NCBI GenBank assembly: GCA_009760855.2
Contig: WPIO01000245.1
Coordinates: 126,001-190,000, forward strand
Direction: 5' to 3'
Source of the DNA: Cristatella mucedo
Lineage: Eukaryota; Bryozoa; Phylactolaemata; Cristatellidae
Length of the DNA: 64,000 nt
Part shown: positions 45,845 through 58,147 of the stretch, one piece after another
Numbering within the stretch: the first letter of the stretch is position 1
Layout: each line of letters starts with the position of its first letter
The notes under the pieces: generated by a model
The model's input: the letters and a program-made list of their open reading frames with translations, nothing else
Told to the model about the DNA's origin: nothing
The model's database searches: none
Program-made: the position numbers and the translations under genes

Positions 45845-47047
45845 TTGCTTCGGGTATACAACGACCTACTTAGGAATGCAGACATGGGTAGAGTGTCTCT
45901 TCTTGTTTTGCTCGATATTTCGGCAGCTTTTGATACCATCGATCACAAAGTACTTCTAGAGCGCCTCTCATCTCGCCTGGGCATCACTGGCACTGCTCTG
46001 CAGTGGTTCAGGTCCTATCTCAGTGGGAGACTCCAGAGTGTTGACGTGAATGGACAAAGATCATCTGAAGTACCTCTAAAATATGGAGTACCTCAGTGCT
46101 CTGTGCTAGGTCCAGTCCTTTTCACCGTTTATACTCTCCCTCTCGCTGACGTGATTGCCAAGCACAATCTAGGCTTTCACTTCTATGCGGATGACACTCA
46201 GTTGTACCTTTGCTTTGATCCCTCCCAGCCTTCGAGCACCTCAGATTCTCTCAACTCACTTGCTGCATGCATTGATGACATCCGATCATGGATGGCAGCA
46301 AATTTTCTAAAACTAAACGATGATAAAACTAACTTACTAGTTATGGGCAAACCTAGTGTTATTCAGAAATTGGAAAGGCTGACTTTCAAAATTGGCTCTG
46401 CCAGCATATCTCCAGCTGAATCAGCTCGAAATCTAGGTGTCATATTCCAAAGCGACCTCTCGTTAGACGACCACATCAGCTCCACAGTCAAATCAGCCTA
46501 TTTTCAGCTTCGTAACATTGCTAAAATTAGGGCTTGTTTAGATATGGACACCACGTCCAAGTTGGTCCATGCATTCGTGACATCTCGTCTCGACTTCTGC
46601 AACTCACTGCTTACTGGCCTACCAGCATGTGCGATCAGGCGATTGCAGCTGGTGCAAAACTCTGCAGCTAGGCTTGTCTGTCGTGAGCATCGCAGTTGCC
46701 ACATTGCTCCACTTCTCGCCGACCTGCACTGGTTACCAGTGAAGCAACGGATTGACTTCAAGGTTTTGTCGCTCACTTTTAGGTCTCTTCATTCTATGGC
46801 TCCAGCCTATCTTTCAGATATACTACCCCATCAGGGAAAGCATCGTACCACTCGCTTTTCGGAATCCAACAGTCTAGAAATACCTCGTACAAACCTTAAA
46901 TCCTTTGGAGACCGTGCATTTAGCTCGTATGCTCCCACAGCCTGGAACTCCCTCCCGACCTGCATCAGAACATCCCCTGACCTGACCACATTTAAAAGAA
47001 ACTTAAAAACATACCTATTTAGGACTGCATTTAGTGGGTCCTTGTGA
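45845..47047 (+). pseudogene. LINE-A RT second half and C-terminal region
   Basis: A 400-codon open frame, in the same frame as the previous piece after its TAG: VLLDISAAFDTIDH (first catalytic Asp region), [14 protein letters not shown] (the usual GVPQG is CS here), [11 protein letters not shown] (YADD intact), [47 protein letters not shown] and the SGSL end. Domain content fits the L2 clade. Confidence 0.95.
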
Positions 47048-47212
47048 TTCGTCCTCGATGTGCTTATGCGTGCTGACACTGTTCATGCTGCCACTAACCA
47101 CATTTGCATGCTGACCCAGTGCATGTAACCCCTAACCATGTTATTCATTTTGTTTGTTTTTCAAGCATGATTTTACTTACTATTCTATTGCGTATCACTT
47201 TGCAGCAAATGT

Positions 47213-47252
47213 AAAGCGCCTAGAAAGAGATTAAGTTCTCTGAGGGCGCTTT
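47213..47252 (+). other. conserved 3' stem-loop of LINE-A
   Basis: aaagcgcc and ggcgcttt pair perfectly over 8 bp; inside, agaga and tctct can pair too. The same structure precedes the (TTA)n tail in every well-kept family A copy here. In LINEs of this type the RT is known or thought to recognise a 3' structure; its use by this family is an inference. Confidence 0.8.
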
Positions 47253-47275
47253 ATCAAGTGCAATGTTATTATTGT

Positions 47276-47922
47276 CAATCAGTGCTTGCAATCAGGCTCT
47301 TACAGCTGCTGCCAAACTCCTCAGCTAGGCCTATTAACCGTGAGCTTCACAGTTACTATTTTAACAAGTTCTTGTCAACCTACCCTTGCTAACAGTCAAG
47401 CAACGGATTGACTTCATGGGTTTATCGCTCTGATTTAGGTCCCTTCATGCTATGATTCCAGTCTACCTCTAAGGCCTTGTCGCCTGCCAGGCTTAGCATT
47501 GCCTCACCTGCTTTTCGGAGTCGATGGGTTTACCTATTCCTCGTCCAAACACTCAAATCCTTTAAAGACTGTATTCTTTCTTAGGCTCCCAAAGCCTAGA
47601 GCTCACACCCGACTTGCGTCATGCCATCCCCCGACTTCACTACATTAAAAAAGAACTTAAAAAGTCGTATATTTATGACAGTGTTTAGCTGTTCCTTGTG
47701 ATTTATGCTTAATGTGCTTATATGTGCTGACGCTGTGGTACGTTTCCAGTAGTGGCTCTCGCATGCTGACATTGTGCAAGTCACAGCTAACCATATTATT
47801 GTTATTGGTTATCATGTACGATCCCACAAAAATTTAATCGGAATTCCTCTGCAGCAAATGTAAAGCACCTAGAAAGATATTGACTTATCCTAAGGGTGCT
47901 ACACTAATATTATTATTATTAT
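47276..47922 (+). mobile_element. LINE-A 3' fragment, old
   Basis: Follows the young copy directly. C-terminal coding residues and 3' untranslated region, with many changes, end in (TTA)n at about 47905-47922. Confidence 0.85.
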
Positions 47923-47974
47923 ACTGCATTGAAAACCTAATTAGGTTTTTCCGAGACTAAATAAGCAAACCTCG

Positions 47975-47977
<3 letters not shown>

Positions 47978-48014
<37 letters not shown>

Positions 48015-48024
48015 TAGATAGATA
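47978..48024. repeat. (TA)n / (GATA)n microsatellite
   Basis: About 35 bp of TA followed by three GATA units. Confidence 0.95.
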
Positions 48025-49465
48025 TGATGATGATTATGAATATATCTATGACATACATAATTTTATCAAGTATCGAACTATTGTTCTTAGAATTTATAAA
48101 GTTTGAAATTGTCGATATAGTAGTCTAGAGAATTTATAATTCATATGTAACGGCTTAATAAATTATATTAATTTCGTAGCAGTCCTTAAGGTACTTTGCT
48201 TTAACACAAATGCAGGACCTTAAAAATTTCTTTTCAATGCAAAGGCTTGGCAGATATAAGTGAAACTACTGCCTTTAAACACGGATTCCGAAATGTTAAA
48301 GCCTCACTGATGCAAGGAGATGTGTCGTGATATGATATGAGCTCGTACGAAAAGTGAAGTGAGAAAACAATGCAACACGCCTCGTCCGTTAATAAACAAC
48401 CCGAGTACTTGAATTATGGCCGTAGCCTCGAAAGTACCTGAATAGCCAAATTAATGCGCCACCTGAATTCATAGATAAGCGACTGAACGCAATTTGTGAT
48501 CTCTCCAAATATTCTTAACCAGTAAGACATATCTCCTTGTCGGGCATCTTGTATCGGTAAAATTGAAGAATTAATTTTTCCCCGGGAGATGGCGGCTAAA
48601 GTTGTCAAGGAGGCTGCAGGGATGTCGTTTACATACTTTACTGCTAAGCTATATACAGCCCACGGTTAAGAATAATAGGATGTACTACATTTCTAGTGAT
48701 GGCTATGAAAGCTTACAATGCGGCAGTAATTCAACTATTTAGTCAAAACTATGAATTAGGCATTTAACTGCAGTCAAATTTGAACTCTAAAGGATAGCCG
48801 ACCATGCCGAGATGGCTTGTATGAACCCTCCTTAGCACAAATAATTGGCACCATAATACGTGTTTACTCAATTCATAACCATTGTTATACATGCACGGTG
48901 AGAACTAGCAGTGGAACTTTTCTTCTAACGAACCCTAAAATAAAATTATTTCAGTGATAGAGATGCAAGGCCAGTTTTTCTAAAATAGTTTCTCAACCAG
49001 GCGGCTATACTTACTACCAACTGTCAAGGTCGTGACATTTTCGATAGCTTCGCAAAGACTAAATATATTGCTTTATGTGTGAATGCAACCAAAGAGCTAG
49101 AAAAGTATGCAGCTATTGAATTTGTATTCACTTAATAACAATATAGAGACATTTTATGTGACGACTAGATGAGGAAGCTTTCTTTGTAATGCAACAACAA
49201 ATAAGCTTGAGATTCATAAGGATGCATGCATTTCTAGCAGTTTTTAGGTGGTTCAATCAATGCAAACATCGAGAAATATTCGAGTTTGAATTTTACCTTA
49301 TGGTTTAGTGTTTCAGATATGCATGAACTTTGTTTGAATAAGAAGACGCTGACAAAATAATTATGAGTAGTAACAATACATATATGAGGCATACACATAC
49401 TCAAAAGTTATGCATGTTGTTCATTTAGCAGGCAACTGCTAACCATTTGGTCCTGCTTCCTTTTC
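48025..49465. other. unique AT-rich DNA, nothing recognised
   Basis: No domain-bearing frame, splice-consistent exon or repeat found. Confidence 0.4.
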
Positions 49466-49705
49466 AACAACTGCATATGTGTTTATGCAAGCTGATACTG
49501 TGCTTGCTGCCACGAATCACACTTTCATGCTGACTCTGTGCATGTCACCCAAGCCGTTCAGTTCTTGTTGTTTACTGGGCATGCTACTACTATCCATATC
49601 AAAGTGCTTTATTTGCAGCAAAGTTAAATCACCTAGAAAGAGATTGAGTTCTCTGAGCAAGCTTGTCAAGCGCATTGTTATTATTATCATTATTATTATT
49701 ATTGC
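49466..49705 (+). mobile_element. LINE-A 3' terminal fragment
   Basis: 3' untranslated region from tatgtgtttatgcaagctgat through the worn stem-loop to the (ATT)n tail. Confidence 0.88.
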
Positions 49706-50924
49706 TTGCTGTTTTGTTGTTATGCCAACATAGAAAGGACGAAGTTCTTGGCACAAAATCTCTACATTTCGGCAATAAATTACCTTCTAATAGGACGTCT
49801 TGTTCTCTATTTCATCTTGGATGATATAATTTGCATTTGTGATAGCATTCGCTGAGCCAGGTCACAAGTATTAGGCACCATTTACCAATGCTACCTAACG
49901 TACTAATTATCTCCATATAGTGGTGCACGTCACGAAACGTGAAGTGAGTTGCCATGCTTAACCTAATAGAAGCTGAGTGACAAACTGCTTCATAATTAAG
50001 TGTTCAAAGCTGTTGTGATTTGAGTTAAAAGCTCTTTTATTGACCGCTGGGTACTCATAAGCATGGCTTAAATCGTGGACCTTTTTTGTATTCCAAATCC
50101 CAAGACCTTTTCTATTTACAAGCTTGTTAGTTTGGATATTATTCAGCCAAATGTTCGGTAGCACCTGAGAGTGCCTCTGCTGACTTCAGATGCCATAAAT
50201 TACCAATACAAAAAAAGCTTCTAGACGTTGTTAAGTCGATAGATGCCCAGCTGGTTCGGTCCAGAATAAATAAGTGCTGTGGGCAACTACTCATCTCTGT
50301 TGTTCTACCACTTGTTAGAAACAAGTTTGAAATTATAACCTTAAGAACTGCAGTACCTACCTACGTCGTAGATATTGGCTTTCAGGCGTTAATTTACCTG
50401 CAATTCGGATTTAGATTTTTGTGGCCAAAAAGTTGCTAGACAACTAGTTTTAACAATGGTCCTTGCCTTAAACGTCTATCGCTCTCTTCAAAAGCTAATC
50501 GGTCATTTTTTTGGTGAGAGTCACAGGTTATTGCAGCTCACTTTCTATGTACAGTATTATCACTGTGCTTACTGGGTGCAATTAAACCCAGCTATTCTAG
50601 AGAGTGTTTGCCTACAATGAGTTTTGAAGTCATCTTGTACAGTTTTCTTCGCAGTCAGCACTCTTCTTGAAGTTTCTCATTTAAATAGATCGGGTTTTCT
50701 TAAATTAATTGCCCATTCAAATTATCAGATTGCATAGGCAAATGTAATCGTGTATAACACTCCATCCACATAATGAATCATATGAAGCCAAATATGGGAT
50801 ATGGAGGTATGGCATATGAATAGATATGGCATGTGAAGCTAACAAGATGCAAACTCCTGGTTCCAACCGCTCAGTAAAGTGAAGCTAATCTACATCTTTG
50901 ACAGCCATACTAACAGGCTACTGC
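49706..50924. other. unique DNA, nothing recognised
   Basis: Several short open frames on both strands without domain features. Confidence 0.4.
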
Positions 50925-52373
50925 TTTTAGAATATGTATCTCCGTCAGAAACTCCACAAAGTAATAAAGACCATGTGGGTATTACGCAGGAGAGTTTTGT
51001 ATAGCACACTCACAGCCTAAGCGGCTTTCGGTACGCATTCGGTAGCCAACAGACTTCGTCTCACGCAACCAAGAGAAAGTGGGAAGCATAGCAGAGTTAG
51101 GAGAGCAGTTGAGGTAGTGAGTAGCATAGAAGTAGCAGTTCAGGACCGCTGAAAAAGATGTGCCATAGTCGGCAGTTGGAGAGTAGATGTCGTTGCGTAA
51201 GAATTGTGGAAGCGAGTTCCACAGTCTAGGACCTGCAGAGCTAAAGCTTCTGCCGCCCACTGTCTTTAAGCGGAGCAATGGGACAGCGAATTTATTGTCC
51301 ACACAGGACCTGAGAGAGCGAACAGGCTGAAACTGATGCAGCAGTTCAGCTAGATATGAAGGAGCCAAGCCGTGGCGGGCCTTGTGGGTCAGTGTAAGAA
51401 CTTTGCTCTGTATCCTTTGCTCAACCGGCAACCATGCTAGCTCTTTCAGGAAAGGAGACACGTTCTCAAACCGCTGGGACTTGAAGACCAGCCTTGCAGC
51501 CATATTCATAGTCCACTGTAGTGGCATAATAGCTTTCTTTGGTAGCCCAGCCAAAAGGGGATTACAATAATCAAGCCGAGACAGAACTAAAGAGCTAGTT
51601 AAATTTTTTGCAAGCCACTGTGGGAGACAGCTTTTAATCTTGGATAGGGATCGGATGTGATGGCTAGCTGTAGAGGCAGTCTTCTGAATGAAGCTTTTGA
51701 AATTGAGGCAGCTGTCGAACACGGCACCTAGATTACGAGCACGTGGTGAAGGTCGCACAATAACATCACCTATTAGAACAGCAAAGCCTTTTAATCCAGC
51801 CACACGCTTATGGTGTCCTATGAGCAGCAGTTCGGTTTTGTCGTCATTTAATTTCAGGAAGTTTTCCGACATCCAGGATAGAATATCGGCAAGGCAAGCA
51901 TTCAGTTTCTCAGTTGCTGCAGCAGATTCCGACGGTTTAAATGACAAATACAACTGAGTATCGTCAGCATAGAAAATATATCCTATGCCATGGGCCTAAA
52001 TCACTTTTCCCAGAGGTTGCGTATAAATTAAGAACAGCAAGGGACCAAGTACAGACCCTTGAGGAACACAACAGGTGACCCTTCACATGTCTGAGACCTG
52101 ACCCCCACACGACACGGATTGAACACGATCAGACACGTATGATTTAAACCACGCCAGTTCTTAGTCTGCCAGACTAATCGTTGGTCTCAATCGTTCAAGC
52201 AGAACTTCGTGCTCAATGGTGTCGAAGGCAGACAGATCTAGCAGAGCTACGGAACTGACATTCCCGTTGTCGTTGCCACGTAGTATGTCATTGTTAACAC
52301 GGTGGAGAGCAATTTTAGCAGGGTGCTGCCTCTTGAAACCTGATGGAAATGTTTCTGACATAGTCGTTGGTTT
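50925..52373 (-). mobile_element. LINE-B copy, 5'-truncated, fairly young
   Basis: 3' end near 50930 (tatgtatctccgtcag, no long tail) to a 5' break in RT near 52373. It faces a sense LINE-B at 52572 head to head with about 200 bp between. That spacer contains a short direct repeat (gtgaagttgtaatga, near 52449 and 52486). Confidence 0.93.
50982..51953 (-). pseudogene. LINE-B RT end and C-terminal region
   Basis: A 323-codon open frame starting just after YADDTQ with LSFKPSESAAATEKL, then LNDDKTELLLIGHHKRVAG, ARNLGAVFDSCLNFKSF, LVLSRLDYCNPLLAGLPKK, WLPVEQRIQSKVLTLTHKAR, GPRLWNSLPQFLRND and the C-terminal ESRLGCECAIQNSPA. It is the longest intact family B frame; the first RT motifs upstream are broken (52161-52361). 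Confidence 0.93.
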
Positions 52374-52571
52374 CAGACGTCAAGCTGTGGCCACCAAAAC
52401 ATCTAAGTTGGGTGTATTAAGGCTTAAACTTTGAATTCAAGCACCAGTGAAGTTGTAATGAAATACTTTGAATAAAAGCACTAGTGAAGTTGTAATGATA
52501 TTGCAACAATCGTCGTAAAAATTATCGATTGCTTGGAATTTTACGATACTTGTTTAAGTTCTCGCGAATAC

Positions 52572-53910
52572 CCAGAGAAATTCTACGTGGCAACGACGAC
52601 AGGAATGTCACTGCCCTAGCTCTGCTAGATCAGTCTGCTGCCTTTGACACCATTGATCACGAAGTTCTGCTTGAATGATTGAGAATTACGATCGGTCTGA
52701 CAGACGAAGCATTGGCGTGGTTTAGATCATACTTGTCTGATCGTGTTCAATCATGTCGTGTTGGGGTCAGGTCTCAGGCATGAGAGGGGGTCACCTGTGG
52801 AGCCCCTCAAGGGTCTCTACTCGGGCCCTTGCTGTTCTCCATTCATACACAACCTCTGGGAAAAGTGATTAAGGCCCAGGGACTAGGATTTCAATTCTTC
52901 GGTGACGATACTCAGATGTAATTGTCATTTAAACCGTCGGAATTTACTGCAGCAACTGCGAAACTGAATGCTTGCCTTGCCGATATTCGATCCTGGATGT
53001 CGGAAAACTTCCTGAAATTAAATGACAATCAAACCGAACTGCTGCTCATAGGACACCCCAAGCGTGTGGCTGAATTAAAAGGCTTTGCCGTTGTAATAGG
53101 GGATGCTATTAAGCGACCTTAACCGAGTGCTCGTAATCTAGGTGTCGTGTTCGACAGCTGCCACAATTTCAAAAACCTTTATTTAGAAGACTGCCTCTAC
53201 AGCTAGCCATCACATCCGATCCCTGTCCAAGATTAGGAGCTGTCTCCCACAGTGGTTTGTAAAAAAAACTAACTAGCTCTCTAGTTCTGTCGCGGATTGA
53301 TAATTGTAATTCCCTTTTGGCTGGGCCACCAAAGAAAGCTATTATGCCACTACAGCTGACTATGACTATCGCCGCATGGCTGGTCTTCAAGTCCCAGCGG
53401 TTTAAGCACGTGTCACCTCTGCTGAAAGAGCTAGGATGGTGGCCGGTTAAGCAAAGGTTACAGAGCAAGGTTCTTATGCTGACCCACAAGGCCTGTTCGA
53501 GCCCTCAGGTCCCGTGTGGATAATAAATTTGCTGTCCCATTCCTCAGCTAAAGACGGTTGGCGACAGAAGCTTTAGTTCTGCTTAGACTGTGGAACTCGC
53601 TTCCACAGTTATTAGGCAACGACATCTACTCTCCAACTGCCGACTATGGCGCATCTTTTTCAGCGGTCCTAAACTGCTACTTCTATGCTACTCACTACCT
53701 CAACTGCTCTCCTGACTCTGCTATTCTTCCAACTTTCTCTTTGTTGTGTGAGACGAAGTCTGTTGGCTACCGAATGCTTACCGAAAGCCGCTTAGGCTGT
53801 GAGTGTGCTATACAAAACTCTCCCACGTAACACCCACATGGTCCTTTTGACTCTGTGGAGTTACTAACGGAGATGCATTACAATACATTACATTACATTA
53901 CAAAGTGAAC
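52572..53910 (+). mobile_element. LINE-B copy, 5'-truncated
   Basis: Starts at the RT block (ttctacgtggcaacgacgac) and ends with repeated ACATT at about 53880-53904. Frames 52922-53122, 53317-53523 and 53558-53830 are successive fragments; stops and indels include a lost YADD (GDDTQM-like near 52905) and a deletion near 53505. Confidence 0.93.
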
Positions 53911-56140
53911 GGCAATAGAGACCTTGATTGCCCAGTGTTCACTCGCTTTTACAATAAGCAAGGAAGTGATCCTTTAATGATGAAGTCTTTTTTAAGCTAC
54001 GGTAATTCAGATTCAAATGTACCTTTAGCACCTAGGATGAGGAATGAATAGTTTAAAACCGGTTTTTTTTATTATACAAATGTTATATTAATTGGTGTTT
54101 CGCTACAGTGAGGTTAGCAATTGCAAGATAATTAGCATTTATTTTCGTTGATGAAGGTCTGACATCTACTAAGTTGGCTAATTTAATCGGTTACAAATTG
54201 TAAATTAAATCGGGTGCACTGTTGATAAGATGCATTTTACGAAGTAGTTCGTGTAAATTGTTAGATTCAAATATTAGACCCGGGTTTTTGTAAAGGGCAT
54301 TTAATCAGCGATATTGATTAAAAAGCCTGAGCGATATTTGGATCATGCAAAACACTTTCCTATATAATGCTACGTCATCTGATTACAAAACTTAAGTATT
54401 AGCTGACAGCCTAGGTTTGCAACTGGTTGCAAACAATGGAAATGCCGTCGGATGTAAGTTATTAAGAATGAAGCATGTACACTATTAGGACTTCAGGTTG
54501 TGTTAAAATAAACGTATTGCTAACAAGATTTTTGCCATCGATGCAGTTATCGGTATGAAGGTACAAATAGATATTGTTTCCTTTTACAAGGCTGCAACGA
54601 AATTAAGGTTTTATCTCTTTGTTTACTGGCAATTGCATAATACGTTTCATAGCAACTTTAATGTTCCTAATAAATTCAAAAGGTGAAAAGAAAGAGATGG
54701 CATTATGGTGTCTTGATTTGCCCATGCCGTCAATAAAAATGGAAATACAAGCCGCAAGAAAAATAACCTGAAAACTAAGCGTCAGAAAAACTATAATAAC
54801 GAAGCAGTGTAAAATCCAGCAACTTTATTCTATATATACAGCCTCAAAGTTTAAACTACACCCATATCCTTGACATGTGAGCCCTTTTATGCTTCTCTTA
54901 TATACCCATGAAGCTAGCAAAGCCCAGGTGTTATCCAACTGATTGTGCAATAAATGTTACATCCAAGCTGAAATAATCTTAAGGTCTCCAACTCTATAAT
55001 AGATGGTGATGCAAGATTGCAAAAGGTATCCTGATACGATTTTATTTGTACAGTACTTCATATTCAAGAAATTTGTTTTGGCAATCCAAAGTGTCACTGT
55101 TTATACTCATCAATAAATCCTGGTGTTTATTCAGAGGTTTTTGCTGAGACAACATGCAATTATGTTTAATTACTGCAATTCTGGTATGAGCCGTTTGGCT
55201 CAATGCATAACATACATTTACTTTTAGGCATGAGAGAGAAATTTTATTTATTAAAAAACTGCATAGGTTACTTTGTTGGTCAATAATGCGCCAGGAAATC
55301 CTGGACCTCAGTGGTTATTGGGTGTTAACCACAGTGGTGCTATTAGCTCTATGGCTATGTTACCGAACCAGCCACATCACATATAGTGCCCATGATGGAT
55401 TCGGTATTTCAAAGACAATGTGTCTGGCAACGCGTTTATCACATGATTGTAAAATTAGCATTAAAAGTACAGATTTTGAGTAATAAAAACGACAGTTAGG
55501 AGTTTTTGTATTCTGCCTTGCTCCAAGGCTATCAGATACTCGTTCCTTCAAAGCAAGTGCAGTAATTTGTATATTGGTTTGACCAGCTAACTGCTGTACT
55601 TTTTCGGCATTTACGAGATGTCGAATATTTTTAAGCTCTCTTACAGTAAAAGCCACATACATGAAAAAGCTCGGCAATGTTGGTTTTGATTATCCTTTTT
55701 TAGCGATTACCTGCAGATGAGCTGTATTCGGCTTTCGCTATATGTTATCTGAGAAATTTACTTGTATGTTGCCGGTTACTTTAATCTTAATCGGTAGCTT
55801 ATTGCGTTTTGAACAGTAGTCCTAACAGACTGTGGTGTTTTTTTGAAGTTAATACTAAGGCTGTTCGATACACTTAGTTGTCTAAATCAATGGTTGTTTG
55901 TCGTTTACCACTACAAGACGATAAAAAGTTTCTCTTATATATTTGGCTACATCTGCAGGAGATTGTCGACGGAGCAGCAGTTGCTCGAAGATATTTAAAT
56001 CAAATCCCAACCTACTTTGGATTACAACTGGGATATAGGGGTAATCAATGTCAGCACACATAGTATTCAAGCTGTATGTAGAAAATGTAAAACAACTTCT
56101 TGGTGACGATACCGTATCCTCTGTGGTGGTCAGTGGAAAT
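53911..56140. other. unique AT-rich DNA, no gene supported
   Basis: A 65-codon frame at 55286-55483 has a hydrophobic run (WVLTTVVLLALWLCY) but no other support. Nothing else recognised. Confidence 0.4.
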
Positions 56141-58060
56141 CACTTCCTCTCACTTGATGCATGCATTGATGTAATGTAATGTAATGTATCTCCTTCAGTA
56201 ACTTCACAAAGTCATAAAGACCATGTAGGTGTTACGCAAGAGAGTTTTGTATAGCACACTCACAGCCTAAGCCGCTTTCGGTACGCATTTGGTAGCAGAC
56301 AGACTTCGTCTCACGCAACAAAGAGAAAGTGGGAAGCATAGCAGAGTCAGGAGAGCAGTTGAGATAGTGAGTAGCATTGAAGTTGCAGTTCAGGACCGCT
56401 GAAAAAGATGTGCCATAGCCGACAGTCGCAGAGTAGATGTCGTTGCGTAAGAATTGTGGAAGCAAGTTCCACAGTCTAGGACCTGCTGAGCTAAAGCTTT
56501 GTCGCCAACTGTCTTTAAGCGGAGGAATGGGACAACTAATTTATTGTCCACACAGGACCTGAGGGCGCGAACTGAATGAAACTGATGCAGCAGTTCAGCT
56601 AGGTATGAAGGTGCCAAGCCGTGGCGGGCCATGTGGGTCAGCGTAAGAACGTTGTTCTGTATCCTTCGCTCTACCGGCAACCATCCTAGCTCTTTCAGCA
56701 ATGGTGACACGTGCTCAAACCGCTGGGACTTGTAGACCAGCCTTGCAGCCATATTCATAGTCCGCTGTAGTGGCATAATAGCTTTCTTTGGTAGCCCAGC
56801 AAAAAGGGAACTACAATAATCAAGCCGAGACAGAACTAAAGAGCTAGTTAAATATTTACAAGCCACTGTGGGAGACAGCTCCTAATCTTGGATATGGATC
56901 GGATGTGATGGCTAGCTGTAGAGGCAGTCTTCTGAACAAAGCTTTTTGAAATTGAGGCAGCTGTCGAACACGACTCCAAGATTACGAGCACGTGAAGGTC
57001 GCTCAATAGCATCACCTATTAGAACAGCGAAGCCTTTTAATCCAGACACACGCTTAGGGTGTCATCAAGACATGAATGGCAGCAAATTTTGTAAAACGAA
57101 ACCACGACAAAACTAATTTACTAGTTATGGGCAAACCTAGTGTAATTCAGAGATTGGAAAGGCTGTCTCTCAAAATGGACTCAGATAGCTTATCTCCCGT
57201 CGAATCAGCTCGACATCTAGGTGTCATATTCCAAAGCGACCTCTCGTTAGACGACCATTTCAGCTCCACATTCAAATCTGCCTGTTTTCAGCTTCATATC
57301 GTTGCTAAAAATCAGGCTTGTTTAGATAAGGATACCACGTCTAAGTTGGTCCATGCATTCGTGACGTCTCGTCTCGACTTCTGCAACTGACTGCTTACTG
57401 GCCTACTAGCATGTGCGATCAGGTGATTGCAGTTGATGCAAAACTCTGCCGCTAGGCTTGTTTTTCGTAAGCGTCACAGTTGCCATATTACTCCACTTCT
57501 CGCCGACCTGCACTGGCTACCGGCTAAGCAACGGATCGACTTCAAAGTTCAGACGCTTGCTTTTTGGTCACTTCATTCTTTGGCTTCAGCCTATCTCTCA
57601 GATATACACCCCCATCAGGCCAAGCATCGTGCTACCCGCTTTTTGGAATCCAACAGTCTAAAAATACCTCGTATAAACCTCAAATCGTTTGGAGATCGTG
57701 CATTTAGTTCGTATGCTCGCAAAGCTTAGAACTCCCACCGACCTGTGTCAGAACATCCCTGGCCTGAGCACATTTAAAAGAAACTTAAAAACACACGTAT
57801 TTAGGATAGCATTTAGTGGGTCCCTGTGATTCATCCTTGATGTGCCTATGTGTGCTGACACTGTGCATGCTGCCACTACCCACATTTGCAAGCTGACCCT
57901 GTGCATGTCACCCCTAACCATGTTATTCATGTGTTTGTTTTTAAGCATGATTTTACTTACAATTCTATTGCGTTTCCCTTTGCAGTAAATTTAAAGCTCC
58001 TAGAAAGAGATTAAGTTCTCGTAGGGCGCTTTATCAAGTACATTATTATTATTGTTGTTT
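56141..58060 (+). mobile_element. LINE-A copy interrupted by LINE-B
   Basis: The left part is very short (cttgatgcatgcattgatg, ending 56172); the rest resumes at 57064 with the RT block following AACIDD and runs to the ATT tail near 58045-58060. Frames 57076-57390 and 57427-57729 hold [37 protein letters not shown], and [13 protein letters not shown], separated by a TGA. Confidence 0.9.
56173..57062 (-). mobile_element. LINE-B copy nested in LINE-A
   Basis: Repeated TAATG tail at 56173-56188; 5' break near 57062. Frame 56390-56866 (158 codons) covers SSLVLSRLDYCSSLFAGLPKK to the C-terminal region; 56232-56465 covers the end in another register. Confidence 0.93.
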
Positions 58061-58147
58061 TCATGTTTGTATTAGAAACATAACACTCAGGAATGCTCTT
58101 GAGAAGCATGTTCCCGTTCAATCTATTCGTGTTCAAAGTCGTCGAGA

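Larger units (their letters stand above)
43816..47275 (+). mobile_element. LINE-A, near full-length, young (best copy in window)
   Basis: Starts gattgtttttgaccgtagcg, as the copy at 7740 does, and ends with the stem-loop (47213-47252) and a short ATT tail. It contains the region before the endonuclease (SYGRQQLLSLRHRI and CRGGRNRS blocks), endonuclease, RT and C-terminal region. Lesions are few: loss of phase near 44100, a CA insertion near 44748, one CAG-to-TAG at 45806. It carries the empty site (44210-44214) for the LTR element. Confidence 0.95.

Noticed and set aside
55286-55483. Frame with WVLTTVVLLALWLCY as a membrane protein
   Set aside because: No splice context, no homologue recognised, and an equally long frame on the other strand.
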